A DNA stretch of 64,000 nucleotides from Prescottella equi (GTDB taxonomy: Bacteria > Actinomycetota > Actinomycetes > Mycobacteriales > Mycobacteriaceae), in the NCBI RefSeq assembly GCF_002094305.1, contig NZ_LWTX01000005.1, positions 1 through 64,000 on the forward strand. Reading direction: 5' to 3'. This document shows positions 41,727 through 51,112 of this stretch, piece after piece (the first letter of the stretch is position 1; every line of letters starts with the position of its first letter). The position numbers were made by a program, and so were the translations under genes. Under the pieces are notes generated by a model, which ran no database searches, had not been told where the DNA came from, and worked only from the letters and a program-made list of their open reading frames with translations.

Positions 41727-43370
41727 TCAGACGGTGATGTCGAGCGCGCGGATACGGCTGTAGAGCGTCGTTCGACTGATCCCGAGTCGAGCCGCGGCAT
41801 GCACCTTGTTGCCACCGCTCTCGCTGAGGGCCTCGACGATCGCGTCACGCTCGGCCCGCTCGCGCCCACCGAGCCGCGCGATACGGCCCGGCGCGCGGTA
41901 ATCCTCCGGCAGATCCTCGACCCGGACGACGCCACCGTCCGGTCGGTCCGGCAGCCCGGCGAGCACAGCACGCAACTCGACGAGATTCCCGGGCCAGGCG
42001 TGCTCGGACAGCGCGGCCAGTGCGCTGGGCCCGAGCCTGAGATCCGCGCGCCCGAGCTGATCCGCGAGTGCCGCGACCAATCCGTCGAGTTCGCGGATCC
42101 GATGCCGGAGCGCGGGAACGCTCACCTGATTTCCGCAGCGCGCGAGCAGATCACGCGCAGCCGGCGGCACGGTGTCCACCGGGTCGCTGGTCATGACGAT
42201 CCGCGGTCCTGCCGGATTCGCGACGAGTGACGCGATGAGCGCGAGCACCGAGTCGGGCGCCAGATGCACGTGCTCGATCAGCACGTGCGAGGGCGCCTGC
42301 CCGACGACCTCGAGCAGCCCGGCGGACCACTCGCGCTCCCCCTGCCCCACGATCTGCGCGGCGTCCAGCACGTCGACCGCGCCGTCAGCGAACTGCCGGG
42401 CCGCCCACGTCCGTCCGCTGCCGGGTTCGCCTACGAGCGCGAGCGAGCCCGTACCCGATCGCAATTCGTGCAACCGGCGTCGCAGCCGCGACGTCGCGTC
42501 CTGCGGTACGGCGGTGCGGCGCACCGGTGCCCGCGTCCGACCGGCGTCGAGCAGGAAGAGGGCACCGCTGTCCGCTCCGGCGACCCGGTCGATCTGCAGC
42601 GCCGTGCTGCCGCCGGCCGACAGCGCGAAGTGCAGCCGACGCGATTCCCCGGCCGGGACGTCCGCCGCGAGGGCGCGCAGCGCCGCGTGGTCACTCGGCG
42701 CGAGCATCTCGACCGCGGCCTTGTTGGTGAGCATGATGTCCTGCCCCATCGCGGCGACCGCCAGTCCGCGCTGCCGGGCGGCGCGCTGGAACGCGTCGAC
42801 GACGCGACGATCCGACTCGCGCGCCCCCTCGAGCAGGCGCGCCTCGATGTCGCCGACCGCGCGGGCGACGAACGGCGCGAAGAGCGGGTTCGCGGTCTTC
42901 TCGGTGGCGGTGATGTCGAGGATGCCCTCGATCCGCCGGGTCACCGGATGGACGATCGGTTGTCCGTAACAACTGAACTGGCGGAACGACTCCAGGAAGT
43001 GCTCGTGACCGTGGACGACCACGCCCTGCCGCACCTCGAGCGGTGTGCCGAGCGCGTTGGTGCCGTAGTTCTCCTCGCTGAGCACGACGCCGGTCAGCAG
43101 ACCGACACCCTCCATCGCGCCTCGCAGCGCGTCCGAATCGAACACGCGCGCCACCACACGGCAGTCGCGGTCGACCAGGAGGACGCCGCAGCCCGTCCCC
43201 GCCAACTGGACCCCGAGTTCGTCGAGCACCGGGCGGGCTGCCCGCAACAGACGCTCGGACGAGTCCGACGGATCGAACAGGGTCGGCTCGGGCACCCTGG
43301 CCGGGTCGATGCCGCTGAGCTGCGAACGCTTCCAGGACAGTTCGATCTCCGGCCGTAGACCGTGCACCAC
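41727..43370 (-). CDS. GAF-AAA-Fis type transcriptional activator (AcoR/MimR-like)
   Basis: The protein is 547 residues from the first GTG (43370); the second GTG at 43367 has better spacing from GGAGGAG. Residues about 60-200 form a GAF sensor region (GCGVLLVDRDCRVVARVFD to HPVTRRIEGILDITA). A central part keeps a P-loop (LVGEPGSGRTWAARQ) and the AAA C-subdomain WPGN sequence, and the end is a Fis HTH (GNKVHAAARLGISRTTLYSRIRAL). I see no GAFTGA loop, and actinobacteria lack sigma-54, so it should work with ordinary sigma factors as do related activators of alcohol and propane genes. It starts 12 bp after the ligase stop, and copies of an operator lie before both flanking operons. Confidence 0.85.
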   Translation of the reverse strand: MVHGLRPEIELSWKRSQLSGIDPARVPEPTLFDPSDSSERLLRAARPVLDELGVQLAGTGCGVLLVDRDCRVVARVFDSDALRGAMEGVGLLTGVVLSEENYGTNALGTPLEVRQGVVVHGHEHFLESFRQFSCYGQPIVHPVTRRIEGILDITATEKTANPLFAPFVARAVGDIEARLLEGARESDRRVVDAFQRAARQRGLAVAAMGQDIMLTNKAAVEMLAPSDHAALRALAADVPAGESRRLHFALSAGGSTALQIDRVAGADSGALFLLDAGRTRAPVRRTAVPQDATSRLRRRLHELRSGTGSLALVGEPGSGRTWAARQFADGAVDVLDAAQIVGQGEREWSAGLLEVVGQAPSHVLIEHVHLAPDSVLALIASLVANPAGPRIVMTSDPVDTVPPAARDLLARCGNQVSVPALRHRIRELDGLVAALADQLGRADLRLGPSALAALSEHAWPGNLVELRAVLAGLPDRPDGGVVRVEDLPEDYRAPGRIARLGGRERAERDAIVEALSESGGNKVHAAARLGISRTTLYSRIRALDITV

Positions 43371-43382
43371 CGACTCCTCCGA

Positions 43383-45035
43383 TCAGCCGCGATCGATCAG
43401 TTCGAGCGACAGCTCCCGCATCTCGACCTTGCGGATCTTTCCGGTCACCGTCATCGGGAACTCGTCGACGAGGTGCACGTACCGCGGGATCTTGTAGTGC
43501 GCGAGGCGCCCCGTGCAGAACTCGCGAACCTTGTCGACGTCGAGCGGCTGCGCGCCCTCCCGCATCCGGATCCACACCATCAGTTCCTCACCGTACTTCG
43601 CGTCCGGCACGCCGATCACCTGGGCGTCGAGGATGTCGGGATGCGTGTAGAGGAACTCCTCGATCTCCCGCGGATACACGTTCTCGCCGCCCCGGATCAC
43701 CATGTCCTTGATCCGGCCGGTGATCGCGACGTAACCGTCGGAGTCCATCACCCCGATGTCACCGGTGTGCATCCAGCGGGCGGAATCGATTGCCTCGGAA
43801 GTCTTCTCCGGGTTGTTCCAGTAACCCAGCATCACCGAGTACCCGCGCGTACACAGTTCCCCCGCTTCGCCGCGCGGCACCGTCAGTCCCGTCGCCGGGT
43901 CGACGATCTTGACCTCGAGGTGTGGGCCGACACGACCGACCGTGGACACCCGCTGATCGATGGAGTCGTCCCGACGGGTCTGCAGCGACACCGGCGACGT
44001 CTCGGTCATGCCGTAGCAGATCGACACCTCCGCCATGCCCATGCGCTCGATGACTTGCTTCATCACCTCGACCGGGCACGGCGATCCGGCCATGATGCCG
44101 GTGCGCAGGCTCGACAGGTCGTAGCTGTCGAAGTCGGGGTCGGCCAGTTCGGCGATGAACATCGTGGGCACCCCGTACAACGATGTGCACCGCTCCGCCT
44201 GCACCGCCGCCAGAGTCGCGGCCGGCTCGAACGCCGGACCGGGAATCACCATCGCCGCTCCGTGGCTGGTGCACGCGAGGTTGCCCATCACCATGCCGAA
44301 GCAATGATAGAAGGGCACCGGTATGCACACCCGGTCGTGCTCGGTGTATCCGCACAGCTCGCCGACGAAGTAGCCGTTGTTGAGGATGTTGTGGTGACTG
44401 AGCGTCGCGCCCTTCGGGAATCCGGTTGTCCCCGAGGTGTACTGGATGTTGATGGGATCGTCGGCGGAGAGCGCCCCCTGCGCCCGGTCCAGGGCTGCGC
44501 GGTCGGCCTCGAGAGCGGCCCGTCCGTCGTCGAGCAGCCGGTCCCACTGCTCCGACCCCAGCAGCAGCACGTGCTCCAGGGCGGCACGTTCGGGGCGGAC
44601 CTGCTCGATCATCGCCGCGTAGTCGGACGTCTTGAACGCCGGTGCGGCGATCAGCATCCGGATTCCCGCCTGATCGAGGACGTACTCCAGCTCGTGGGAG
44701 CGGTACGCGGGGTTGATGTTGACCAGGATCGCACCGATCTTCGCCGTCGCGTATTGCACCATCGTCCACTCGGCGCAGTTGGGCGCCCAGATGCCGACCC
44801 GGTCGCCCTTCGTGATGCCGGTGCCGAGCAGTCCCGTCGCGAGCGCGTCGACCTCGCGGGCGAGCTCACGATAGGTCCAGCGGCGGCCCGAGCCTCGATC
44901 GATCAACGCGTCCCGGTCGCCGTGCGCCGCGACGGTGCGGTCGAAGTTGTCGCCGATGGTGTCGCCCAGCATGGGCGCATCCCACGTGCCCGAGGCGTAG
45001 CTCGGCACCGATTGCGACAGCGAAGTCGTGGTCAT
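43383..45035 (-). CDS. AMP-forming acyl-CoA ligase (FadD35-like)
   Basis: From the ATG at 45035 (GAGAGGAA site) the protein has 550 residues. Core motifs: [19 protein letters not shown] (P-loop-like, about 195-215), [28 protein letters not shown], the hinge [37 protein letters not shown], and the lysine in [14 protein letters not shown]. These define a medium- or short-chain acyl-CoA synthetase of the fadD35/acetyl-CoA-ligase-like group. The gene precedes the Fis-type regulator and shares a motif with the alcohol-oxidation promoter, so the substrate is probably the acid formed from the imported or oxidised alcohol. Exact substrate unknown. Confidence 0.88.
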   Translation of the reverse strand: MTTTSLSQSVPSYASGTWDAPMLGDTIGDNFDRTVAAHGDRDALIDRGSGRRWTYRELAREVDALATGLLGTGITKGDRVGIWAPNCAEWTMVQYATAKIGAILVNINPAYRSHELEYVLDQAGIRMLIAAPAFKTSDYAAMIEQVRPERAALEHVLLLGSEQWDRLLDDGRAALEADRAALDRAQGALSADDPINIQYTSGTTGFPKGATLSHHNILNNGYFVGELCGYTEHDRVCIPVPFYHCFGMVMGNLACTSHGAAMVIPGPAFEPAATLAAVQAERCTSLYGVPTMFIAELADPDFDSYDLSSLRTGIMAGSPCPVEVMKQVIERMGMAEVSICYGMTETSPVSLQTRRDDSIDQRVSTVGRVGPHLEVKIVDPATGLTVPRGEAGELCTRGYSVMLGYWNNPEKTSEAIDSARWMHTGDIGVMDSDGYVAITGRIKDMVIRGGENVYPREIEEFLYTHPDILDAQVIGVPDAKYGEELMVWIRMREGAQPLDVDKVREFCTGRLAHYKIPRYVHLVDEFPMTVTGKIRKVEMRELSLELIDRG

Positions 45036-45151
45036 CGCGTTCCTCTCCGGGCGCCTTCCCGGCACCCACGGGGAAAGCCCGGCAATGCGGGCTCCCCCAA
45101 CGTACTCGCTCGAGTGTGATGTAGGACATAGTCGACGGTCGGGGGTGCCGA

Positions 45152-45173
45152 CAACTGTTCAGTGTTCGAACAC
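45152..45173. promoter_or_regulatory. Operator-like site, copy 2 (ligase-regulator promoter)
   Basis: CAACTGTTCA, 7 nt, then AACAC; it contains the perfect palindrome GTGTTCGAACAC. The first ten bases and the RACA at matching distance repeat the site at 41686. It lies about 117 nt upstream of the acyl-CoA ligase ATG. Confidence 0.55.
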
Positions 45174-45186
45174 CCCCGACCGGTCA

Positions 45187-45207
45187 AACGTTCGGAGAAC
45201 GAACGTT
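45187..45207. promoter_or_regulatory. Inverted repeat at the 3' end of the transporter gene
   Basis: AACGTTC and GAACGTT are perfect 7-bp arms around a 7-nt spacer, touching the transporter stop codon. It could end the transporter transcript or be a second operator of the downstream ligase operon. The short stem and absence of a U-run favour a protein-binding site slightly. Confidence 0.35.
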
Positions 45208-46523
45208 CAGAGGGCGCGGTCCTTCGTCTCGACCAGCGCCCTGGTGCACACGAAGCTGACGACGCCGAGCACCGCGAGCATCAGGCCGATCGCGAAGCTG
45301 CCGAAGGACGAGGCCAGCGGCGCCGCGATCAGCGGCGGGATCGCGCCGCCGAGCACGCCGGCGAGGTTGTAGCCCAGCCCGGCACCGGTGTAGCGGTAGC
45401 GCGTGTGGAACATCTCCGGCAGTAGAGCCCCGCACGGTCCGTAGGCCATGCCGAAGATCGCGAGCGTGACGCACATGCCGATCACGAACGCGGCGGCCGA
45501 GCCGGTGTCGAGGAGCGGGAAGAGCACGAGCGCCCAGACGACGGCGAGAACGCAGGAGATCATGATGACCCGGCGGCGGCCGATCCGGTCCGAGTAGAGC
45601 GCCGACACGACGATCGCCGCGCCGAAGACGACGGCCGAGACGATGCCGACAGCGAGCACGAAAGGGCGGCCGAACCCGAGGGTCTTGGTGCCGTAGCTGG
45701 TGAGGAACGCGGTGCCCATGTAGAAGAGCGCGAACAGCGTCGCGAGGGCGCCGCCCGAGAGCAGGATCTCCTTGGACTGGAATCGCCATGCGTCGAGGAA
45801 CGGAAGCGTCCGCGGAGCCGACGTGTCGTCGGACGCCTGCTGGGCGCGGAACACCGGAGTCTCCTCGATGGCGAGACGCATGTACAGCCCGATGCCGACG
45901 AGGACGATCGAGAACACGAACGGCACGCGCCAGCCCCAGTCGAGGAACGCCTCGTTGGTGTCGCCGAAGATCGCCCCGGTGAGGATGAACGTGCTGCTCG
46001 AGAGCACGAACGCGATTGCCGGGCCCAGTTGGGGGAACATCGCGTACAAGCCGCGCTTGCCCGGTGGGGCGTACTCCGCGGTGAGCAGGGTCGCGCCGGC
46101 CCATTCGCCGCCGACCGCGAAGCCCTGACCGAACCGGAGCAGCACCAGGATGATCGGCGCCGCGACCCCGATGGTCTCCGCCCCCGGCAGCAACCCGATG
46201 AGGAGCGTCGAGATGCCCATCAGCAGCAGCGTCGAGACGAGGGTCTTCTTACGTCCGATGCGGTCGCCGTAGTGCCCGAACAACATTGCGCCCACGGGCC
46301 GGGCGATGAACGCCACCGCGAACGTCGCGAAGGACGCGACGGTGCCCGCGGTGGAACCGAGCGCCGGGAAGAACACCGTCGGAAAGACCAGTGCGGCAGC
46401 GGTTCCGTAGATGAAGAAGTCGTAGAACTCGATCGTCGTTCCGATGCAACTCGCGACTGCCACTCTGCGCACTCCGGTGCGCGGGGTGATCGTCGAGTCG
46501 ACCGATGGCGACACAGTCGTCAT
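45207..46523 (-). CDS. MFS transporter, metabolite:H+ symporter (MHS) family
   Basis: The ATG at 46523 gives 438 residues with about twelve hydrophobic spans. Family marks: GTTIEFYDFFIYGTAAALVF in helix 1, the loop GHYGDRIGRKKTLV, RFGQGFAVGGEWAGA in helix 5, and SDRIGRRRVIM in the second half. MHS carriers import organic acids or zwitterions with protons (citrate, proline/betaine, shikimate, ketoglutarate relatives). It lies upstream of the acyl-CoA ligase with 171 bp between, so it may bring in an acid used by that ligase. The substrate is not readable from sequence. Confidence 0.9.
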   Translation of the reverse strand: MTTVSPSVDSTITPRTGVRRVAVASCIGTTIEFYDFFIYGTAAALVFPTVFFPALGSTAGTVASFATFAVAFIARPVGAMLFGHYGDRIGRKKTLVSTLLLMGISTLLIGLLPGAETIGVAAPIILVLLRFGQGFAVGGEWAGATLLTAEYAPPGKRGLYAMFPQLGPAIAFVLSSSTFILTGAIFGDTNEAFLDWGWRVPFVFSIVLVGIGLYMRLAIEETPVFRAQQASDDTSAPRTLPFLDAWRFQSKEILLSGGALATLFALFYMGTAFLTSYGTKTLGFGRPFVLAVGIVSAVVFGAAIVVSALYSDRIGRRRVIMISCVLAVVWALVLFPLLDTGSAAAFVIGMCVTLAIFGMAYGPCGALLPEMFHTRYRYTGAGLGYNLAGVLGGAIPPLIAAPLASSFGSFAIGLMLAVLGVVSFVCTRALVETKDRAL

Positions 46524-46607
46524 GGATCCCTCTTCTCGAGCCGTGCGTGACGCCCCGATTGGCGTCAGCGACTGCGAGGAAAGGTAGTGATCCACGTCAC
46601 TGACCGG

Positions 46608-46627
46608 CCACCCCCGAAAGGGGGTGG
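46608..46627 (-). terminator. GAAA-loop hairpin after the DUF1275 gene
   Basis: CCACCCCC and GGGGGTGG form a perfect 8-bp stem with a GAAA tetraloop 11 nt past the DUF1275 stop, before the transporter gene. This is a compact, stable hairpin with no U-run. Confidence 0.6.
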
Positions 46628-46638
46628 AGTGAGCTGTG

Positions 46639-47295
46639 TCACCCGCGCGCGGGGCGCGGTGGGGGCATCCGGGCGAGGACGACGGCGAGCGCCGCCGCCC
46701 ACGACGCGGCCGCCCACAGCGCGTTCAATCCGACGAGATTGTGGGCGAACGCCCCGAGAGCGGCTCCGATCACCATCGCCGCCCAGAGCAGGAAGTGCCG
46801 GACCCACCCCCACCGCTCGCCGCCCGTCAGCGCGGTGACCAGGCGCTGGCCCATCTTCACGAGAGTTCCCGTCATGTAGGTGAGGCTGATACTCACCTCT
46901 CCCTCGCGTTCGAAGGTCGCGTTCTCCGCCCCCATCGCCAGGACCATCAGCGCGATCGCGACGGGCGTGCCCCCCACGAGGTGGGCCGTCGCGGCGAGGG
47001 CGAGGAGCACCGCGACGAGGGTGAGAACCGCCTGGCGGTGACTGCGTCCGGCGGTCCTGCCCGTGAAGGATCCGGCCATCACCCCGATCACGAACAGGAC
47101 GACGATGCCGGCACCGGTGAGCGCGGTGCCGACCAGCCCCTCGCCGAGGGAGACCGCCAGCTTGGTCGAGTTACCACTCATGAAGGAGACGAAGTATCCA
47201 CCGAGCGTGATGAATCCCATCGCGTCCACGAACCCCGCCAGGGCGGACAGGAAAACCGCGACGACCGCGACGCCACGGGGATAGTGCAGCACCAT
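46639..47295 (-). CDS. DUF1275 (YoaK-like) membrane protein
   Basis: From the ATG at 47295 the protein has 218 residues with six likely membrane spans. Family marks are the first helix (FLSALAGFVDAMGFITLGGYFVSFMSGNSTKLAV), where the FVDA.GF..L and MSGN.T blocks are near-invariant, and the SLTYMTGTLVKMGQRL repeat later on. Function of the family is unknown; members are predicted inner-membrane proteins. A longer frame upstream overlaps the neighbouring gene and lacks similarity, so this start is preferred. The gene lies between strong hairpins on both sides and is probably transcribed alone. Confidence 0.88.
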   Translation of the reverse strand: MVLHYPRGVAVVAVFLSALAGFVDAMGFITLGGYFVSFMSGNSTKLAVSLGEGLVGTALTGAGIVVLFVIGVMAGSFTGRTAGRSHRQAVLTLVAVLLALAATAHLVGGTPVAIALMVLAMGAENATFEREGEVSISLTYMTGTLVKMGQRLVTALTGGERWGWVRHFLLWAAMVIGAALGAFAHNLVGLNALWAAASWAAALAVVLARMPPPRPARG

Positions 47296-47316
47296 GGTTG
47301 GAACATAGTCCGGGTG

Positions 47317-47350
47317 CCCCGCCCACCGGCCGTCCGGCCGCCGGGCGGGG
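47317..47350 (-). terminator. Strong terminator hairpin after the 186-residue HTH-like gene
   Basis: An 8-bp CCCCGCCC/GGGCGGGG stem, a 2-nt internal mismatch, a 5-bp CGGCC/GGCCG stem and a GTCC loop. It begins 7 nt beyond the stop at 47357 and is the most stable hairpin I noticed outside the NRPS junction. Confidence 0.7.
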
Positions 47351-47356
47351 ATCGCG

Positions 47357-47917
47357 TCAGGCCGCGGCGTCCTCGTCCAGCCCGCAGGCGCCGCGCAGCT
47401 CGCGCGCGATCTCACCCCACACCGTGGCGTACGACGCGATCTCCGGGGCGGCGATCCACGCCGCGTCGCCGGCCTGCGCCTTCCGCAGCGCCTCGGCGAA
47501 CAGGTCCTGGTAGCGCGACAGCCGCGGCACGAACGCGGAGACGTCGTCGAGGACGTCCTGCGCCTTCCGGTCCAGCGCCGCGAGCGCCTCGACGTTCGGG
47601 TCGCCCTCGACGAGTTCGCGCAGCGGACCGTCGAGTTCCAGGAAGCGCTCGTGGATCTCGGCGATCGAATCCTCGTCGATCGACACGCGCTCGGCGTCGA
47701 GCTGATCGCCGAGCTCGGCCACACCCGCATCGGTCAGCGCGAACGCGCCGTCACCGGTCTCCTCCGCCTTGCCCTGTGCCAGGAGGGCGTCACGTGCCGC
47801 CTCCGCGGATGCGAGTGCGACGCCCAGCTGCGCGGCGAGGACGTCGGCCGTCACCTGCCCCTTCAGCCGGATCGTCTGCAGCAGTGCCAGTTCGTCGACG
47901 TTGCCCGCGAAGGCCAT
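47357..47917 (-). CDS. Conserved hypothetical protein with N-terminal winged-helix-like region
   Basis: The 186-residue protein begins behind a good AGGAG site. Residues about 8-70 (LALLQTIRLKGQVTADVLAAQLGV, then AEAARDALLAQGKAEETGDGAFALTDAG) read like a MarR/ArsR-type winged helix, with the closing strand pair and 'LTDAG' characteristic of such folds. The remaining part is helical and acidic (LDAERVSIDEDSIAEIHERFLEL, DVLDDVSAFVPRL) with no family that I recognise. It stands alone between two terminator-like hairpins and the DUF779 operon. DNA binding is plausible but unproven. Confidence 0.7.
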   Translation of the reverse strand: MAFAGNVDELALLQTIRLKGQVTADVLAAQLGVALASAEAARDALLAQGKAEETGDGAFALTDAGVAELGDQLDAERVSIDEDSIAEIHERFLELDGPLRELVEGDPNVEALAALDRKAQDVLDDVSAFVPRLSRYQDLFAEALRKAQAGDAAWIAAPEIASYATVWGEIARELRGACGLDEDAAA

Positions 47918-47981
47918 CGTGTTCTCCTCGTGTGTGCGGTGGTTCCGACAGGAAACCTACCGCCCGAGGATCCGCGCCGGG

Positions 47982-48512
47982 TCACCCACGGTGGCCCGGC
48001 ACCGGGCACGCGTCGGCGGCCTCGGCCACCACGAGCGGGGCCGACGCCGGCCCGGGACGCGCGCCGCGTTCCCAGTCGGCACCGAGCAGCGGGACCTCGC
48101 CGTCCAGCGCGGCGAGTTCGGCGGCGTCGAACACCCGCCCCCGGCTGAGCAGGCGCACCCCCTCCGGCGCCTCGAGGCTGAACCCCGCACCGCGGCCGGG
48201 GACGACGTCGAGGACCAACTGCGTGTGTTTCCACGCGTCGAACTGCGGACCCGAGATCCACAGCGGCACGGCGTCGTCGTCCTGCGGGGTGATCGTGCCG
48301 AGCTCGCCCACCCCCAGACTCAGATCGAACACCCCGAGCAGGACGTCCCGATCGCCGACGGTGAACTCTCCCATCGGGAAACACATCGGCGCGGAGCCGT
48401 CGCAGCAGCCCCCGGACTGGTGCAGCATGAGCGGGCCGTGGACGTCCGCGAGGTGGCGCAGCAACGACGCCGCCGCGCCCGTGACGACCGCGCGGGGCGG
48501 GGCCGCGCTCAT
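47982..48512 (-). CDS. DUF779 protein linked to aldehyde dehydrogenase
   Basis: The 176-residue protein carries the DUF779 core: LMLHQSGGCCDGSAPMCFPMGEF with three cysteines, DVLLGVF, and FWISGPQFDAWKHTQL-like VPLWISGPQFDAWKHTQLVLDVVPGRG. Its ATG overlaps the stop of the alcohol dehydrogenase gene by 4 bp (48509-48512), so translation is coupled. DUF779 genes regularly accompany aldehyde dehydrogenases (Rv0459 beside Rv0458 in M. tuberculosis). The clustered cysteines suggest metal or redox chemistry, perhaps protecting or loading the dehydrogenase; this is inference, as no activity is established to my knowledge. Confidence 0.88.
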   Translation of the reverse strand: MSAAPPRAVVTGAAASLLRHLADVHGPLMLHQSGGCCDGSAPMCFPMGEFTVGDRDVLLGVFDLSLGVGELGTITPQDDDAVPLWISGPQFDAWKHTQLVLDVVPGRGAGFSLEAPEGVRLLSRGRVFDAAELAALDGEVPLLGADWERGARPGPASAPLVVAEAADACPVPGHRG

Positions 48513-49534
48513 GCGAAGTCCAGGACGACGCGGCCGTCGATCATGCCGCGATCGAGTTCGTCGAAGACATCGTTGATGTCCTCGATTCGCCGCGCGTGGA
48601 CGGTGGGATGGATCGAGCCGCGGGCGTAGAAGTCGAGCGCCTCCACCATGTCCTGCCGGGTGCCGACGATCGATCCGCGCAGCGTCAACCCCTTCAGCAC
48701 GGTGTCGAAGATCGGGGTGGGGAACTCGCCGGGCGGCAGGCCCGTGAACGTGACGGTTCCACCCCGTCGGACCATGCCGATCGCCTGCGCGAACGCGGCC
48801 GGACTGACCGCGGTCACCAATACCGCGTCGGTGCCGCCGGTGGCCTGCCGCACCTTCTCCACCGGATCCTCCTCGAATGCGTTGACGAGCAGTTCCGCGC
48901 CGTGGCGGGCCGCAAGCGCGAGCTTCGAGTCGGCGACGTCGACCGCGGCGACGCGCAACCCCATCGCGGTGGCGTACTGCACCGCGACGTGCCCGAGCCC
49001 GCCGATCCCGGAAATGGTCACCCACTGGCCCGGGATGAGGGCACTGACCTTGAGCCCCTTGTAGACGGTGATTCCGGCGCACAGGACCGGCGCCACCTCG
49101 ATCGGATCGGCTCCCTTCGGCACTCGGGCGGCGAACCTGGAGTCGACCAGCATGTACTCGGCGAACGAGCCGTCGACAGTGTATCCACCGTTGATCTGTC
49201 TCTCGCACAGCGTCTCCCAGCCCGTGCGGCAGTAGCGACACTCGAGGCACGTCGACCACAGCCACGCATTGCCCACGAGATCGCCCACCGTCAGTTCGGT
49301 GACGCCCTCCCCCACCTCGACGACCTCGCCGTAGCCCTCGTGCCCCGGAACGAAGGGCAGCGTCGGCTTGACGGGCCAATCTCCCTTGGCGGCATGCAGG
49401 TCCGTATGGCAGACGCCGCTGGACCGCACCTTCACGAGCGCCTGATCGCGTCCTGGCTTCGGGATCGGGACGTCCTCGATCGAGAGGGGCTTGCCGAACT
49501 CACGAACTACCGCGGCCTTCATCGTCTCGGCCAT
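48509..49534 (-). CDS. adhP: Zinc-dependent NAD alcohol dehydrogenase (AdhP type)
   Basis: The 341 residues fit AdhP-like bacterial ethanol dehydrogenases: GVCHTDLHAAKGDWP and VPGHEGYGEVVEVGEGV hold the catalytic zinc, WLWSTCLECRYCRTGWETLC the four structural-zinc cysteines, and GIGGLGHVAVQYATAMG the NAD loop. Unlike the nicotinoprotein enzyme at 38976 it should use exchangeable NAD. It sits between DUF779 (4-bp overlap) and an aldehyde dehydrogenase (27 bp upstream), making a primary alcohol to acid unit. Confidence 0.92.
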   Translation of the reverse strand: MAETMKAAVVREFGKPLSIEDVPIPKPGRDQALVKVRSSGVCHTDLHAAKGDWPVKPTLPFVPGHEGYGEVVEVGEGVTELTVGDLVGNAWLWSTCLECRYCRTGWETLCERQINGGYTVDGSFAEYMLVDSRFAARVPKGADPIEVAPVLCAGITVYKGLKVSALIPGQWVTISGIGGLGHVAVQYATAMGLRVAAVDVADSKLALAARHGAELLVNAFEEDPVEKVRQATGGTDAVLVTAVSPAAFAQAIGMVRRGGTVTFTGLPPGEFPTPIFDTVLKGLTLRGSIVGTRQDMVEALDFYARGSIHPTVHARRIEDINDVFDELDRGMIDGRVVLDFA

Positions 49535-49561
49535 GCGAAACCTCCGGACTCGGTCGTTCGA

Positions 49562-51085
49562 TCAGAAGAAGCCCTGTGCGCCGGGCGCGTAGCTGACGAG
49601 CAGGTTCTTCGTCTGCTGGTAGTGATCGAGCATCATGTGGTGGTTCTCGCGCCCGATGCCGGACTGCTTGTAGCCGCCGAACGCCGCGTGCGCGGGGTAC
49701 TGGTGATAGGTGTTGGTCCACACCCGGCCCGCCTGGATGTCGCGTCCGGCCCGGTACGCGACGCCGCCGTCCCGCGACCACACTCCGGCGCCGAGACCGT
49801 AGAGGGTGTCGTTCGCGATCGCGATGGCCTCGTCGTAGTCGGCGAAGGACGTCACGGACACCACCGGACCGAAGATCTCCTCCTGGAAGATCCGCATGTC
49901 GTTGGTGCCGGTGAAGATCGTCGGCTGAACGAAGTACCCCTCGGACAGGTCGCCGCCGAGCTCGGCGCGCTCGCCGCCCGTGACGACCCGGGCGCCCTCG
50001 TTCTTCCCGATCTCGATGTACGACAGGATCTTCTCGAGCTGGTCGTTCGACGCCTGCGCACCGATCATCGTGTCGGTGTCGAGCGGGTCACCCTGCCGAA
50101 CGGCCTTGGTGCGCACCGCGGCGAGCGCGAGGAAGTCGTCGAAGATGTCGCGCTGGATCAGTGCGCGCGACGGGCACGTGCACACCTCGCCCTGGTTCAG
50201 CGCGAACATCGTGAAACCCTCGAGGGCCTTGTCCTGGAAGCTGTCGTTCGCGGCGAGCACGTCGGAGAAGAACACGTTGGGACTCTTGCCGCCGAGTTCG
50301 AGCGTGACGGGGATGAGGTTCTGCGACGCGTACTGCATGATCAGCCGGCCGGTCGTGGTCTCACCGGTGAACGCGATCTTCTTGATCCGCGGGCTCGACG
50401 CGAGCGGCTTGCCGGCCTCGGTACCGAAACCGTTGACGATGTTGACGACACCGGGCGGCAGCAGGTCGCCGATGAGCGAGAACAGATACAGCACCGACGC
50501 CGGTGTCTGCTCGGCCGGCTTGAGGACCACGGCGTTACCCGCCGCGAGCGCGGGCGCGAGCTTCCACGTCGCCATGAGGATCGGGAAGTTCCACGGAATG
50601 ATCTGCCCCACCACGCCGAGCGGCTCGTGGAAGTGATAGGCGACGGTGTCCGCGTCGATCTCCGACAGCGCACCTTCCTGCGCGCGGATGGCGCCGGCGA
50701 AGTAGCGGAAGTGGTCGACCGCGAGCGGGATGTCGGCGTTCAGGGTCTCCCGGATCGGCTTGCCGTTGTCCCACGACTCGGCGAGCGCGATCTTCTCGAG
50801 GTTGGCCTCGATCCGGTCGGCGATCCTGTTCAGAACGAGCGCTCGCTGCGCGACCGGCGTCTTCCCCCATGCCGGCGCCGCGGCGTGTGCGGCGTCGAGG
50901 GCGAGTTCGATGTCCTCGGCCGTCGACCGTGCGACCTCGCAGAACGGCTGGCCCGTGATCGGTGTCGGATTCTCGAAGTACTGCCCCTTCACCGGAGCCA
51001 CCCACTCGCCGCCGATCCAGTTGTCGTAGCGCGTTTCGAAGGACATCAGGGCATCGGGAGAACCAGGGCGGGCGTACACGCTCAT
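49562..51085 (-). CDS. Aldehyde dehydrogenase (acetaldehyde dehydrogenase II / ExaC type)
   Basis: From the ATG at 51085 the protein has 507 residues; 45 upstream codons lack similarity. Blocks: [56 protein letters not shown], the catalytic cysteine in [24 protein letters not shown], and the C-terminal [22 protein letters not shown]. The [11 protein letters not shown] and HAAFGGYK forms are typical of the acetaldehyde/chloroacetaldehyde group found with DUF779 (Rv0458-like). It is first in its operon, followed by AdhP and DUF779. A perfect 18-bp palindrome lies in the 5' leader. Confidence 0.93.
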   Translation of the reverse strand: MSVYARPGSPDALMSFETRYDNWIGGEWVAPVKGQYFENPTPITGQPFCEVARSTAEDIELALDAAHAAAPAWGKTPVAQRALVLNRIADRIEANLEKIALAESWDNGKPIRETLNADIPLAVDHFRYFAGAIRAQEGALSEIDADTVAYHFHEPLGVVGQIIPWNFPILMATWKLAPALAAGNAVVLKPAEQTPASVLYLFSLIGDLLPPGVVNIVNGFGTEAGKPLASSPRIKKIAFTGETTTGRLIMQYASQNLIPVTLELGGKSPNVFFSDVLAANDSFQDKALEGFTMFALNQGEVCTCPSRALIQRDIFDDFLALAAVRTKAVRQGDPLDTDTMIGAQASNDQLEKILSYIEIGKNEGARVVTGGERAELGGDLSEGYFVQPTIFTGTNDMRIFQEEIFGPVVSVTSFADYDEAIAIANDTLYGLGAGVWSRDGGVAYRAGRDIQAGRVWTNTYHQYPAHAAFGGYKQSGIGRENHHMMLDHYQQTKNLLVSYAPGAQGFF

Positions 51086-51112
51086 CGAAGACTCCTTACT
51101 CGGACGGGGCGA

